Shown here in pieces: positions 18,379-26,711 of a DNA stretch of 64,000 bases. The position numbers were made by a program, and so were the translations under genes. Origin of the DNA: Oscillospiraceae bacterium HV4-5-C5C (GTDB lineage Bacteria; Bacillota; Clostridia; Saccharofermentanales; Fastidiosipilaceae). The notes below the pieces were generated by a model that was not told the origin of the DNA, did not search any database, and worked only from the letters and a program-made list of their open reading frames with translations. The DNA lies in NCBI GenBank assembly GCA_012034405.1, contig JAAVLZ010000014.1, positions 20,197 to 84,196 on the forward strand, read 5' to 3'. The first letter of the stretch is position 1. Each line of letters opens with the position of its first letter.

Positions 18379-19184
18379 CTTTGACCGTCAGCCAGCTAAG
18401 CTGTACCCATTTATCCGCCGGCTATCCCGGACAAGCTGTCCTGGAGGACCTGACACTTAATATACCTGCCGGCCAGATTACCGCTCTGATTGGTGCCAAC
18501 GGGTCCGGTAAATCCACTTTGCTGAAGACTCTGGCCGCTTTGCAGCCTACTCAAGGCGGCAGTATTTATCTGAACGGGCGGGATATCAGCCGGCTGGCGC
18601 CCCGGGCGTTGGCCAGGCAGTTAGCCTTGCTGCCACAGGACAGTAACAATCCGGAAGGCCTTAGTGTCCGGGAGCTGGTGTCTCTGGGCCGTTTCCCCTA
18701 CCGCCGTCACTTCAGTGGTCTGTCAGCAGACGATCAGTCGGTCATAACCTTATCATTGCAGCAAACCGGGCTGCTGGATTTAGCTCAGACCGATTTGGGC
18801 AGACTATCCGGCGGCCAACGGCAACGGGCCTGGATTGCCATGGCGCTGGCTCAGCAGACCGGCCTTTTATTTCTGGATGAGCCGACTACTTATCTGGATA
18901 TTGCCCATCAGCTGGAAGTCCTGCAGTTACTCAGGCAAATAAACCGGGATTCCAGGGTCACGATCGTGATGGTTTTACATGACCTGAATCAGGCCGTCCA
19001 GTTTTCAGATCAGCTGATCGCACTGAAGTCTGGCCACGTTTATGACAGTGGTCCCAGTTACAAACTGCTGACGCCGGAGCTGGTCCGGGCGGTGTTTGGG
19101 ATCAAAGCGGTCGTGCTGCCCCACCCGGTGACCGGTGTGCCGGTCTGTCTACCCTATGCCCCTCAGGAGACGGTTCAGACTTAA
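18375..19184 (+). CDS. Iron-chelate ABC transporter ATPase (FecE/FepC type)
   Basis: 269 residues starting with GTG (GTGA overlap with the preceding stop) after GGGAGGTAAAAA. Walker A GANGSGKSTL, signature LSGGQRQRAWIAMALAQ and Walker B LLFLDEPTTYLDI are all present; the YLDIAHQLEVL stretch is typical of FecE/FepC/FhuC. Last of the four importer genes. Confidence 0.94.
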   Translation: MTLTVSQLSCTHLSAGYPGQAVLEDLTLNIPAGQITALIGANGSGKSTLLKTLAALQPTQGGSIYLNGRDISRLAPRALARQLALLPQDSNNPEGLSVRELVSLGRFPYRRHFSGLSADDQSVITLSLQQTGLLDLAQTDLGRLSGGQRQRAWIAMALAQQTGLLFLDEPTTYLDIAHQLEVLQLLRQINRDSRVTIVMVLHDLNQAVQFSDQLIALKSGHVYDSGPSYKLLTPELVRAVFGIKAVVLPHPVTGVPVCLPYAPQETVQT

Positions 19185-19264
19185 GCGGTTCCGCGGCTGA
19201 TGCCGGCAGGACGCTTGAGCAGCTGATTTGAAAAATAAGCAATCAGCAATTACAGGAGGTTAGT

Positions 19265-19633
19265 ATGAAATATAAATTGGTCGCCCTCTTTTCCGCGGCT
19301 TGCTGCCTGGCGCTGGCCGTTGGCTGTCAGGGTCAGACAGCTGAGCCAGCTTCACGCTATGCAGCCGGCAGCTATCAGGCTGAAGCGACCGGCTACGGCG
19401 GAACCCTGACAGTTACAGTTGAGTTCAGTCAGGACCAGCTGCTGGCTGTCTCAGTTTCCGCGCCGGCTGAAACACCCGGAATCGGCCTGGAAGCCGCGGA
19501 GCAATTGGCCTCGGACATCACTGCGGCTCAGACCTGGTCGGTAGATGGGATCAGTCAGGCTACCGTTACCAGCGACGCGGTAAAGCACGCGGTAAAAACC
19601 TGCATGGAGCAGGCGGCTGCAGCAGCTTGTTAA
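19265..19633 (+). CDS. FMN-binding-domain lipoprotein
   Basis: 122 residues. Lipobox LAVGC (Cys21), then one small FMN-binding domain as in RnfG/NqrC C-termini: GSYQAEATGYGGTLTVTVEF, TPGIGLEAAEQLASDI and AVTSDAV-like VTSDAVKHAV, whose Thr/Ser would bear covalently attached FMN. It is exposed on the outer face of the membrane. It lies 80 bases after the iron-importer ATPase with its own AGGAGGTTAGT site and a terminator after it, so it may end the same operon. A role in extracellular electron transfer to ferric iron is inferred only. Confidence 0.8.
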   Translation: MKYKLVALFSAACCLALAVGCQGQTAEPASRYAAGSYQAEATGYGGTLTVTVEFSQDQLLAVSVSAPAETPGIGLEAAEQLASDITAAQTWSVDGISQATVTSDAVKHAVKTCMEQAAAAAC

Positions 19634-19654
19634 ATAGCTTTGCCCGATTTCAGG

Positions 19655-19688
19655 ACACCTGCCGGTACCAGCCAGGCAGGTGTTTTTT
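19655..19688 (+). terminator. Rho-independent terminator after the FMN-binding lipoprotein
   Basis: ACACCTGCC and GGCAGGTGT form a 9-bp perfect stem with an 11-base loop, running into TTTTTT. Confidence 0.9.
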
Positions 19689-19784
19689 GTGCAGGTCAAA
19701 CAATTTGAGCAAGCACTGACTGTACAGGTTTGGCAGCTCAGGCACTTGAATTTTGCTGATCTGAGACTACAATACAGTATGCAA

Positions 19785-19811
19785 AATGACTTTAAGATTT
19801 TTAAAGTCATT
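19785..19811. promoter_or_regulatory. Candidate TetR operator
   Basis: AATGACTTTAA-GATTT-TTAAAGTCATT is a perfect 11+5+11 inverted repeat 27 bases before the TetR-type gene; a further partial half (TAGTCATTTAG) follows. Position and symmetry fit autorepression by the TetR protein at 19839. Confidence 0.65.
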
Positions 19812-19838
19812 TAGTCATTTAGAAAAGGAAGTGAGAGA

Positions 19839-20423
19839 ATGCAGCCTCGTACCAAAAAGAGCGAGAAGCGCGACGCGATTTCCGCCTCTGCTCTGGACCT
19901 GTTCAGCCGCTATGGATACAAATCCGTGAGTATGGACCAGATCGCTCAGCACGCAGGCGTAGCCAAAGGAACGGTCTATTTGTATTTTAAAGACAAAGCA
20001 GCCCTGATTGATGACTTAACCGATGATACGGCGCGGCAAATCCAGGCCTTTTTGGATGAGATCAAGCAGAAGCATTTACCCTTGGGAGAGGAAATCCCTC
20101 AGGTAATTTACCAGCTGCTGATCTACCGTAACCAGCAACGGTTTCTTTACCGCAGCTTTATGGAGGCGCGGGAGCTCAAGACGCCGCTGGCCCAAAAAAT
20201 CGTGCGCCGGGTTGATGATCTGATAGAAAACTATCTTCGACAACGTCTGAATGATGTACCGGAAATTGGCCAGAAAGTCAAAATCGACGCCTTGGCTTTT
20301 GTCATCATGAAAGTCTATTCAGCCCTGGCGTTTGAGTGGGAAGAAAACCACCAGGCTCTGGATGAAAAGCAGGTCGCAGAAGTCCTGAGGTATCTGCTGC
20401 AGGGCTCGCTGGCCCAGTATTAA
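19839..20423 (+). CDS. TetR/AcrR-family regulator
   Basis: 194 residues. N-terminal helix-turn-helix with the family pattern (ALDLFSRYGYKSVSMDQIA, then HAGVAKGTVYLYFKDKAAL), followed by a helical ligand domain that is not recognisably similar to a characterised member. Ribosome site AAGGAAG before ATG. It precedes a YhgE/Pip-type membrane protein by 64 bases in the same direction and has a long inverted repeat in its promoter. Likely repressor of itself and the membrane protein. Confidence 0.92.
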   Translation: MQPRTKKSEKRDAISASALDLFSRYGYKSVSMDQIAQHAGVAKGTVYLYFKDKAALIDDLTDDTARQIQAFLDEIKQKHLPLGEEIPQVIYQLLIYRNQQRFLYRSFMEARELKTPLAQKIVRRVDDLIENYLRQRLNDVPEIGQKVKIDALAFVIMKVYSALAFEWEENHQALDEKQVAEVLRYLLQGSLAQY

Positions 20424-20487
20424 CCAGTCTGAGCTGAACCGGTTCTGTGTCAAGCCAGACAATACGATTTAGGAAGCGTATAAAAAC

Positions 20488-23400
20488 ATGAAGAAACGGA
20501 AAAAATGGTTTATGGGACTGGCAGTCCTCCTTGGTGTGGTGGTACTGCCGCTGGCCTATAGCTTATTTTACCTGGGGGCATTCTGGGATCCCTATTCCAG
20601 ACTGTCCAAATTACCAATAGCTGTGGTCAATGAAGATACCGGCGCCACAGTGAATGGTGAAGCGCGTAACCTGGGTAATGAGCTGACGGAAAAAATGGCG
20701 GACGGAAATGATCTCAAATGGGTCTTTACGGATGAAACGGACGCTCAGAACGGAACCAAAGGATCTGAGTATTATGCCATGATTACCATCCCGGCAGATT
20801 TTTCTGCTCAGATCGCGTCAGCCGACAGCAGTGACAAGCAAATAGCCAAAATCACTTATGCCGCCAATCAAAAACGCAACTACCTGGCCACTCAAATTGT
20901 CAACCGGGCAGTCGTGGAATTGGAGGAGCAGCTGCGGTCACAGGTCAATCAGGAATTGACCACCAAGCTCACGGCCAGTCTGCAGGATGCGGCCAGTGGC
21001 GTGGACGAGCTGAGTGACGGCCTGAATCAGCTGGCCGACGGGTCAGCTTCCCTGTCTCAGGGAACCGCAGATCTGGCTGCCGGCCAGGATACTTATCTGG
21101 ACGGAGTGGATACGTTGAGTCAAGGCTTGGGTACACTGCAAAGCGGCGCGGAACAGTTGAGCGATGGTGCAAGCAGCCTCAGTCAGGGCGCCGGTGCCGC
21201 CGACCAGGGCGCGGCCGCTCTGGCTGAGGGCATAGACAGCGCCGCCAGCGGCGCGGCCAGCCTCAGTCAGGGTGCGGCTTCCGCTGATGAGGGTGCCAGG
21301 CAAGTGGCCAGCGGTGCAGCAGATTTAGCCAGCGGCAGCAGTCAGCTGAAAACCGGCGGCAGTCAGGTAGCCAGCGGCGCGGCGGATCTGGCCAGCGGCA
21401 GCAGTCAGCTGAAAACCGGCAGCAGTCAGGTGGCCAGCGGCGCGGCGGATTTAGCCAGCGGCAGCAGTCAGCTGAAAACCGGCAGCAGCCAGGTAGCCAG
21501 CGGCGCGGCGGATCTGGCCAGCGGCAGCAGTCAGCTGAAAACCGGCAGCAGTCAGGTAGCCACCGGCGCGGCAGATCTGGCCAGCGGCGCTGAAGCGGTT
21601 AATACGGCCACCTCTCAATTAAGCAGTGGCAGCAGCCAGCTCAGCAGCGGCCTGAAGGACGCTAAAACCGGGGCGGATCAGTTAGCCCAGCAAACCAGTG
21701 CGGCGCTGCCCGTTCTGAGCTCCGCCATTGATCAGATCAATGACGGCGCAGGTGAACTCAGCAGCAAGAGCGGAGATTTAAGCAGTGGCGCCAGCAGTCT
21801 GAAGTCCGCGGCTGACAGTGCGATTCCAGCCTTGCAGCAAGGGCTTTCCCAGGTGGCCGGCGGGGCCAGCGATGTCAGTGATGGCGTAAGCAGCTATACC
21901 TCCGGTGTAGCTGACCTGATCAGTCAAAATCAGGCCTTAAGCCAGCAATTAAGCAGCATATATGCGTCCGCAGATATGACTGATGAGCAGAAAGTCGCGG
22001 CTTTAGGTCAAGTGGTGCAGCAACTGAGTTCTAATCAAGATCAGCTCAATCAGTTAAGTCAGGCCGGCAGCGACTTAAGCGCCGCGGCCGGCCAGGTAGC
22101 CAGCGGCAGCAGTCAGCTGGCGACTGAAAGCAGCAGTCTGGATCAACTCAGCCAGGGGATTGATCAGGTCAGTCAGGGCGCCTCTGCCCTGCAAACCGGC
22201 GCGGATGAGCTGGCCTGCGGCACCGCCCAGCTGGCCCAGCAAAGTGACCAGCTGAGTGAGCTAAGTGACGGCTTAACCGAGCTGGACAGCGCGCTGACGC
22301 AATTACAATCAGGTGCAGCAGATTTAGATAGAGGCTTGAACCAGCTGAATGCTGGCACCAGCAACCTGAGCAGCGGAGCAGACGCATTAAGCTCCGGTGC
22401 CAGTGATGTTGACAGCGGTGTTGGCAGCTTAAGCAACGGTGCGCAGGCGTTAAGCAGCGGCGCCAGTCAGGTTGACAGCGGCTTAAGCAGCCTGGATCAG
22501 GGAGCGCAAGCCTTGAGCTCCGGCGCGGCCTCATTAGATGACGGTGTCGGCAGCTTAAGCGAAGGCGCGCAGTCCCTTAGTTCCGGAGCCAGTCAGGTCG
22601 ATGACGGGCTGGACAGCCTGGATCAGGGAGCGCAAACGTTAAGTTCCGGCGCGGCGGCGCTGAGTCAGGGTACCGGCAGCCTGGCCAGTGGCGCGGCGGC
22701 CTTATCCAGCGGAACCAGCCAATTACAGCAAGGGGCGCTGACCCTGAGCCAGGGCACCGGCGACTTGAACAGCGGCGCGCAGGCATTGGCCGGTGGCAGC
22801 AGCGAGCTGGCTTCCGGTCTCAGCACCGCTTATAGCGGCAGTCAGGCCCTGACAGAAAATTCTGCCGCGCTGAAAGAGGGAACCGCCCAACTGCAGGATG
22901 GCGCCAGCCAGCTGGAGCAAGGTCTGGACACGGCCAGTGATGAGGTCAGCAGTTCTGCTGCTGATAACCAGAGCGAAATAGCCAAGCTGGATGGGATGGA
23001 CAGCTATGCTGCGGACCCGGCTGATATTGAAGAAGATCCCGTTAATTACGTGCCAAACTACGGCACCGCCTTCGCCCCCTACTTTATGTCTCTGTCCCTA
23101 TATGTCGGTGCTCTGATTATGTTTGTCGGACTTTATCTGGACAGTGAAGAAAAAATCCGGGTACTGTCTAAGAATTCTCACCACAAGATGGTGCGGATCG
23201 CTGTCTTTGCCTTAATTGGCGTCGCGCAGGCGCTGGCTCTGGCTTTACTGGTCCGTTACGGCCTGGGCCTCACCATTGCTAACCCGACCGCGTACTATCT
23301 ATCTTGTATCCTGGTTTCCATGGTCTTTATCTCCATCGTGGAATTCTTCTTTGTGAACCTAAAGGATGCCGGAAAATTCCTGGCCATGCTGCTGTTAATT

Positions 23401-23658
23401 CTTCAGCTGACCTCCTGCGGTGGTACCTTCCCCATGGAAACCGTACCCAGGTTTTTCCAGGTCCTGTATCCATTCATGCCCATGACGTATTCCGTCACCC
23501 TCTTTAAGGAAGCCATCAGCGGGTATGATGCCGCCACGGCTGATCATGCTGCCTTGGTACTGGTTCTGATCTTCGCGGGCTTTACGCTTCTCACCGCCCT
23601 CTTTTCATGGGGGCGCAAGGTTCGTAAGCAACATCAGGAGCCTGAACTGGCCTGCTGA
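20488..23658 (+). CDS. YhgE/Pip-type membrane protein with giant repeat region
   Basis: 1056 residues. One N-terminal membrane helix (about 8-28), then the YhgE/Pip N-terminal domain (LPIAVVNEDTGATVNG), a very long extracellular part (about 170-840) made of Gly/Ala/Ser/Leu-rich repeats of the pattern xLSxGAxxLxxG, and a C-terminal ABC-2-like block of about five helices (about 870-1050). The repeats predict a long helical, coiled-coil-like stalk. Members include the phage-infection protein Pip of Lactococcus; other relatives are linked to envelope stress and secretion. Here it is paired with a TetR regulator, as is common. The exact role is unknown. Contains near-identical 63-bp DNA repeats. 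Confidence 0.88.
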   Translation: MKKRKKWFMGLAVLLGVVVLPLAYSLFYLGAFWDPYSRLSKLPIAVVNEDTGATVNGEARNLGNELTEKMADGNDLKWVFTDETDAQNGTKGSEYYAMITIPADFSAQIASADSSDKQIAKITYAANQKRNYLATQIVNRAVVELEEQLRSQVNQELTTKLTASLQDAASGVDELSDGLNQLADGSASLSQGTADLAAGQDTYLDGVDTLSQGLGTLQSGAEQLSDGASSLSQGAGAADQGAAALAEGIDSAASGAASLSQGAASADEGARQVASGAADLASGSSQLKTGGSQVASGAADLASGSSQLKTGSSQVASGAADLASGSSQLKTGSSQVASGAADLASGSSQLKTGSSQVATGAADLASGAEAVNTATSQLSSGSSQLSSGLKDAKTGADQLAQQTSAALPVLSSAIDQINDGAGELSSKSGDLSSGASSLKSAADSAIPALQQGLSQVAGGASDVSDGVSSYTSGVADLISQNQALSQQLSSIYASADMTDEQKVAALGQVVQQLSSNQDQLNQLSQAGSDLSAAAGQVASGSSQLATESSSLDQLSQGIDQVSQGASALQTGADELACGTAQLAQQSDQLSELSDGLTELDSALTQLQSGAADLDRGLNQLNAGTSNLSSGADALSSGASDVDSGVGSLSNGAQALSSGASQVDSGLSSLDQGAQALSSGAASLDDGVGSLSEGAQSLSSGASQVDDGLDSLDQGAQTLSSGAAALSQGTGSLASGAAALSSGTSQLQQGALTLSQGTGDLNSGAQALAGGSSELASGLSTAYSGSQALTENSAALKEGTAQLQDGASQLEQGLDTASDEVSSSAADNQSEIAKLDGMDSYAADPADIEEDPVNYVPNYGTAFAPYFMSLSLYVGALIMFVGLYLDSEEKIRVLSKNSHHKMVRIAVFALIGVAQALALALLVRYGLGLTIANPTAYYLSCILVSMVFISIVEFFFVNLKDAGKFLAMLLLILQLTSCGGTFPMETVPRFFQVLYPFMPMTYSVTLFKEAISGYDAATADHAALVLVLIFAGFTLLTALFSWGRKVRKQHQEPELAC
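21301..21589 (+). repeat. 63-bp tandem repeats inside the YhgE/Pip gene
   Basis: About 4.5 copies of a 63-bp unit encoding the 21-residue block QVASGAADLASGSSQLKTG plus two Ser. The copies differ at only a few bases, mostly synonymous, showing recent expansion. A second, more diverged 21-residue periodicity lies at about 22380-22680. Confidence 0.9.
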
Positions 23659-23713
23659 GCTTGCCTCATCATCTGGGTAGCAGCTTGCTTTGGTGCATAG
23701 CCACTATTTCAAG

Positions 23714-23747
23714 CAGGAACGGTCCTGAGGATCGCTCCTGTTTTTTT
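23714..23747 (+). terminator. Terminator after the YhgE/Pip gene
   Basis: CAGGA pairs with TCCTG and an inner GTCC with GGAT; the hairpin ends in TTTTTTT. Interrupted stem but long T-run, 56 bases after the stop. Confidence 0.7.
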
Positions 23748-23805
23748 ATGGCCAGTCCGCTCCTCTGGCTTCAGCACTCATAACTCAGTATAAAGTCGAG
23801 GTGGC

Positions 23806-24603
23806 TCACGCTTTATTCAAGTGTGTCCGGGTAAAACGCTCCCGATATTGCACCGGGGTGAGGCCTTCGTGGTAATTGAAATAGTGATTAAACTGGTTTT
23901 CATTTGTGTACCCTAAGGCAGCCGCCAGTTCCTTGACACTTTCATTCCCGTTCAGTAAACGGGCCTTGACATACTCCAGGTGCCGCTGGTCCAGATACTG
24001 CTTCAGCGGCAGACCGGTATAACGGCGTAAAAGTCTGCTCAGGTAATCCGGATGATAAGAAAACTGCTGAGCCACCGCTTCAACCGTCAACCTGCGGTCA
24101 CTGTTAATCCGCACCCATTCCAGGCAACGATTCAGCAGTGCACTATGCCGGCCGGGTTCAGGCTTGGTTTGATTGACTTCAGCTAAAATCAGTCCCAGCG
24201 CCAGATCCCGGGTATAAGCCGGATAGAAGGGAGAATTAGCATAGTTCAGCAACTGCCGGAACAGCGGCGCCAGGGCCGCGGTCTCCCCGCTGACCAGCTG
24301 GGGACCGGTGCTGCCCAGAAAGCCTGGATCAGACAGATCAAAATGGACCCAGTAAAATGCGGTGCCGGCCGGACTGCTGTCAGTCCCCCTGTGCCGGCGC
24401 TGCGGCCGCAACAGGAGCAGCTCCCCTGACTGCGCGGTAAATGGCAGACTGCCGTCTTCTGCCAGGTGTACCGGACCCTGCGTGATATAAATCAACTCAA
24501 AGCTGTCAATCACCCGTTCCGGATGGACCCAGCGGTCCTGGGCGATAAATTGCCCGGCAGAGATAAATGAGAGCTCTACCGCCTGATCGGTCAGCGTCAG
24601 CAT
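23806..24603 (-). CDS. AraC-family regulator with cupin domain
   Basis: 265 residues from ATG 24603, chosen because TAGGAG lies 10 bases upstream; an ATG 13 codons earlier has no clear site. N-terminal AraC-type cupin arm (about 10-90) for sugar binding, then two helix-turn-helices at the C-terminus (VEAVAQQFSYHPDYLSRLLR; VKELAAALGYTNENQFNHYF). It is divergent from the GH127 gene and is its likely regulator. Confidence 0.92.
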   Translation of the reverse strand: MLTLTDQAVELSFISAGQFIAQDRWVHPERVIDSFELIYITQGPVHLAEDGSLPFTAQSGELLLLRPQRRHRGTDSSPAGTAFYWVHFDLSDPGFLGSTGPQLVSGETAALAPLFRQLLNYANSPFYPAYTRDLALGLILAEVNQTKPEPGRHSALLNRCLEWVRINSDRRLTVEAVAQQFSYHPDYLSRLLRRYTGLPLKQYLDQRHLEYVKARLLNGNESVKELAAALGYTNENQFNHYFNYHEGLTPVQYRERFTRTHLNKA

Positions 24604-24660
24604 ATCGGATTTTCTCCTATCATTCAGCTTTTTCAACGTCATTCCTAGCTGCCGGCTCTA

Positions 24661-24717
24661 TATAATGGCAGCATAAGTCATTATAAGCCCTTAAATATGG
24701 CCCTTAAAGGCCCTTAT
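24661..24717 (+). promoter_or_regulatory. Promoter and direct repeats upstream of the GH127 gene
   Basis: TATAAT at 24661 has no good -35, as expected for an activator-dependent promoter. Downstream, GCCCTTA occurs three times in direct orientation at 24687, 24700 and 24710. These may be binding sites for the divergent AraC protein or for a repressor. Confidence 0.5.
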
Positions 24718-24730
24718 GGAGGTTTACAGC

Positions 24731-26623
24731 ATGAACAGCAGTCAGCCAGTCAAACTTGAGCAGGTTCAACTGACCCACGGATTTTGGCAGAAACGACAGA
24801 CGCTCAATCGTCAGGTCAGCGTGCCCAATGTCTACCAGCGGTTTGCGGAATCCGGCCGGTTTGAAGCGTTCCGATTTAATTGGAAGCAAGGCCAGCCCAA
24901 TCAGCCGCATATCTTCTGGGAATCAGACGCGGCTAAGTGGATTGAGTCAGCCAGTTACCTATTGCAGGAGCAACGAGATCCTGCGCTGGAAGCCCAGGTG
25001 GATGAAATTGTGGAGCTGATCCAAGCGCACCAGGAGCCTGGCGGCTACTTCAACATTTACTTTACAGTCTGTGAACCGCAGCAACGGTTCAAACGCCGGA
25101 CTGATCATGAGCTATATGACGCAGGCCACCTGATTGAAGCGGCCGTGGCCTATGCTGAGGCCACCGGTAAAGAGACGTTTCTCAGGTTGATGTGTCACTA
25201 CGCTGATTATATCGAAACGGTTTTTAAGACGGATCACCAGACAGCCTTCTACACGCCTGGTCATGAGGAAATCGAGCTGGCGCTGGTTAAGCTATGGCAA
25301 TACACCGGTGAACGCCGTTATCTCGAGCTCAGCAAATGGTTTGTGGAGGAGCGCGGCCGGCACCCTGAAGAGACTACCTACCCTGATCGCAGGCCTAACT
25401 ATGATCAGCACCATCTGCCGGTGCGCCAGCAGACCACCGCGGAGGGGCACGCGGTACGCGCCTTGTATCTATATACCGCCATGGCGGATCTGGCCCGGGC
25501 ATATCAGGACCAGAGTCTGCAGGACGCCTGTGTCCGGCTTTTTGACAACATCACGCAACGCCGGATGTACATTACCGGAGGCATAGGCTCTGCCCGCGAA
25601 GGCGAAGCCTTCACAATTGATTATGACCTGCCTAATCTCACGGCTTATACAGAAAGCTGCGCCGCCATTGGTCTGATGCTCTTCAGCTGGCGCCTGTTGC
25701 AGTTGCGGCCGGAGTCCCGTTTTGCGGATGCCTTTGAAAGAGCAATGTATAATGGCTTTATTTCCGGCATTTCTCTGGATGGAAAAGCCTTTTTTTATGA
25801 AAACCCGCTGGAAATCGTACCTGCTTTGCGGCAGCGGGACGCCAGCATGATCGAGAGCCGGCCGCTGGCTCAGACCCAGCGATCTGAGGTTTTTTCCTGC
25901 TCCTGCTGTCCGCCCAATATCACCCGTATACTGGCGTCCCTGAGTGGATACTTATATACCCAAAATCAGGATACGCTTTATATACACCAATATATGTCCA
26001 GTCAAGCCCAGCTGGGTGCTGGCGCCAGCCTTGTGGTCGAAACCGATTATCCTCATGGTGAGGTCATCCAGCTTCAGCTGCAAGGTTACTCCGGCCGCCG
26101 GGCAGCCCTGCGAATCCCGGGCTGGTGCCGTCATTATGAGCTGCGCCTCAATGGTCAGCCCTGCGTACCCGCGCTGGAGTCAGGCTACGCGGTCATTCCG
26201 GTCACTACCAATGACTGCAGGCTGCAGCTGACCTTATCCCAACCGGTAACCTTTTACGCGGCTCAGGCTGCGGTCCGGGCTGACGCCGGCAAAGTAGCGG
26301 TCGCCCGTGGTCCGGTTGTGTACTGTGCGGAAGCGATCGATAACGGCCCGGCGTTGTGGGCACTGACGATTGATACCCGGGCAGGCAGCCGTCTGGAGGC
26401 AGATGGCTTAAGCGGTTTAGATCAGATCATCCTATCTGGATATCGCCAGCAGCCGCAGACTGCTGCTGTTGACCAGACCGCAGGCTCTACAGATCAGGAG
26501 CCGTTATATCTTCCGCTGACTGATCTGAGCTATACCCCGCAGGTGGTCCGGCTGATCCCCTACTTTGCTTTTGCTAACCGTGGTGAAAGTGAGATGACTG
26601 TCTGGCTTCGTCCTCACCAATAA
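24731..26623 (+). CDS. Beta-L-arabinofuranosidase (GH127)
   Basis: 630 residues from ATG 24731, 8 bases after GGAGG (an ATG at 24716 overlaps that site and is unlikely to be used). Family GH127, formerly DUF1680: an alpha/alpha barrel beginning with LTHGFWQKRQTLNRQVSVPN, ITGGIGSAREGEAF, TESCAAIGLML, and CSCCPPNITR (Cys390, Cys392, Cys393), which supplies the zinc-bound Cys cluster including the catalytic nucleophile. No signal peptide; it would remove L-arabinofuranose from short imported oligosaccharides in the cytoplasm. Divergent AraC regulator upstream; terminator after it. Confidence 0.92.
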   Translation: MNSSQPVKLEQVQLTHGFWQKRQTLNRQVSVPNVYQRFAESGRFEAFRFNWKQGQPNQPHIFWESDAAKWIESASYLLQEQRDPALEAQVDEIVELIQAHQEPGGYFNIYFTVCEPQQRFKRRTDHELYDAGHLIEAAVAYAEATGKETFLRLMCHYADYIETVFKTDHQTAFYTPGHEEIELALVKLWQYTGERRYLELSKWFVEERGRHPEETTYPDRRPNYDQHHLPVRQQTTAEGHAVRALYLYTAMADLARAYQDQSLQDACVRLFDNITQRRMYITGGIGSAREGEAFTIDYDLPNLTAYTESCAAIGLMLFSWRLLQLRPESRFADAFERAMYNGFISGISLDGKAFFYENPLEIVPALRQRDASMIESRPLAQTQRSEVFSCSCCPPNITRILASLSGYLYTQNQDTLYIHQYMSSQAQLGAGASLVVETDYPHGEVIQLQLQGYSGRRAALRIPGWCRHYELRLNGQPCVPALESGYAVIPVTTNDCRLQLTLSQPVTFYAAQAAVRADAGKVAVARGPVVYCAEAIDNGPALWALTIDTRAGSRLEADGLSGLDQIILSGYRQQPQTAAVDQTAGSTDQEPLYLPLTDLSYTPQVVRLIPYFAFANRGESEMTVWLRPHQ

Positions 26624-26652
26624 ATTATCTCCGTCGTTCTGGCCATTCATGG

Positions 26653-26692
26653 AAACCCGGCTCGATCGCTATCTGGCATCCGGCCGGGTTTT
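26653..26692 (+). terminator. Terminator between GH127 and the sulfur-transfer gene
   Basis: AAACCCGGC pairs with GCCGGGTTT over a 21-base loop, ending in TTTT. It lies between two convergent genes and may work for the GH127 transcript; the opposite strand has only AAA/TTT at its end. Confidence 0.65.
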
Positions 26693-26711
26693 CGTTAACA
26701 CCGCTTAATAA

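Noticed and set aside
21301..21589. CRISPR-like array (regular repeats)
   Set aside because: The repeats are contiguous 63-bp units without unique spacers and are in frame within the YhgE/Pip gene.
20969..22920. Long open frames on the opposite strand of the YhgE/Pip gene
   Set aside because: They are shadows of a repetitive GC-rich coding sequence, with no ribosome sites or recognisable proteins.
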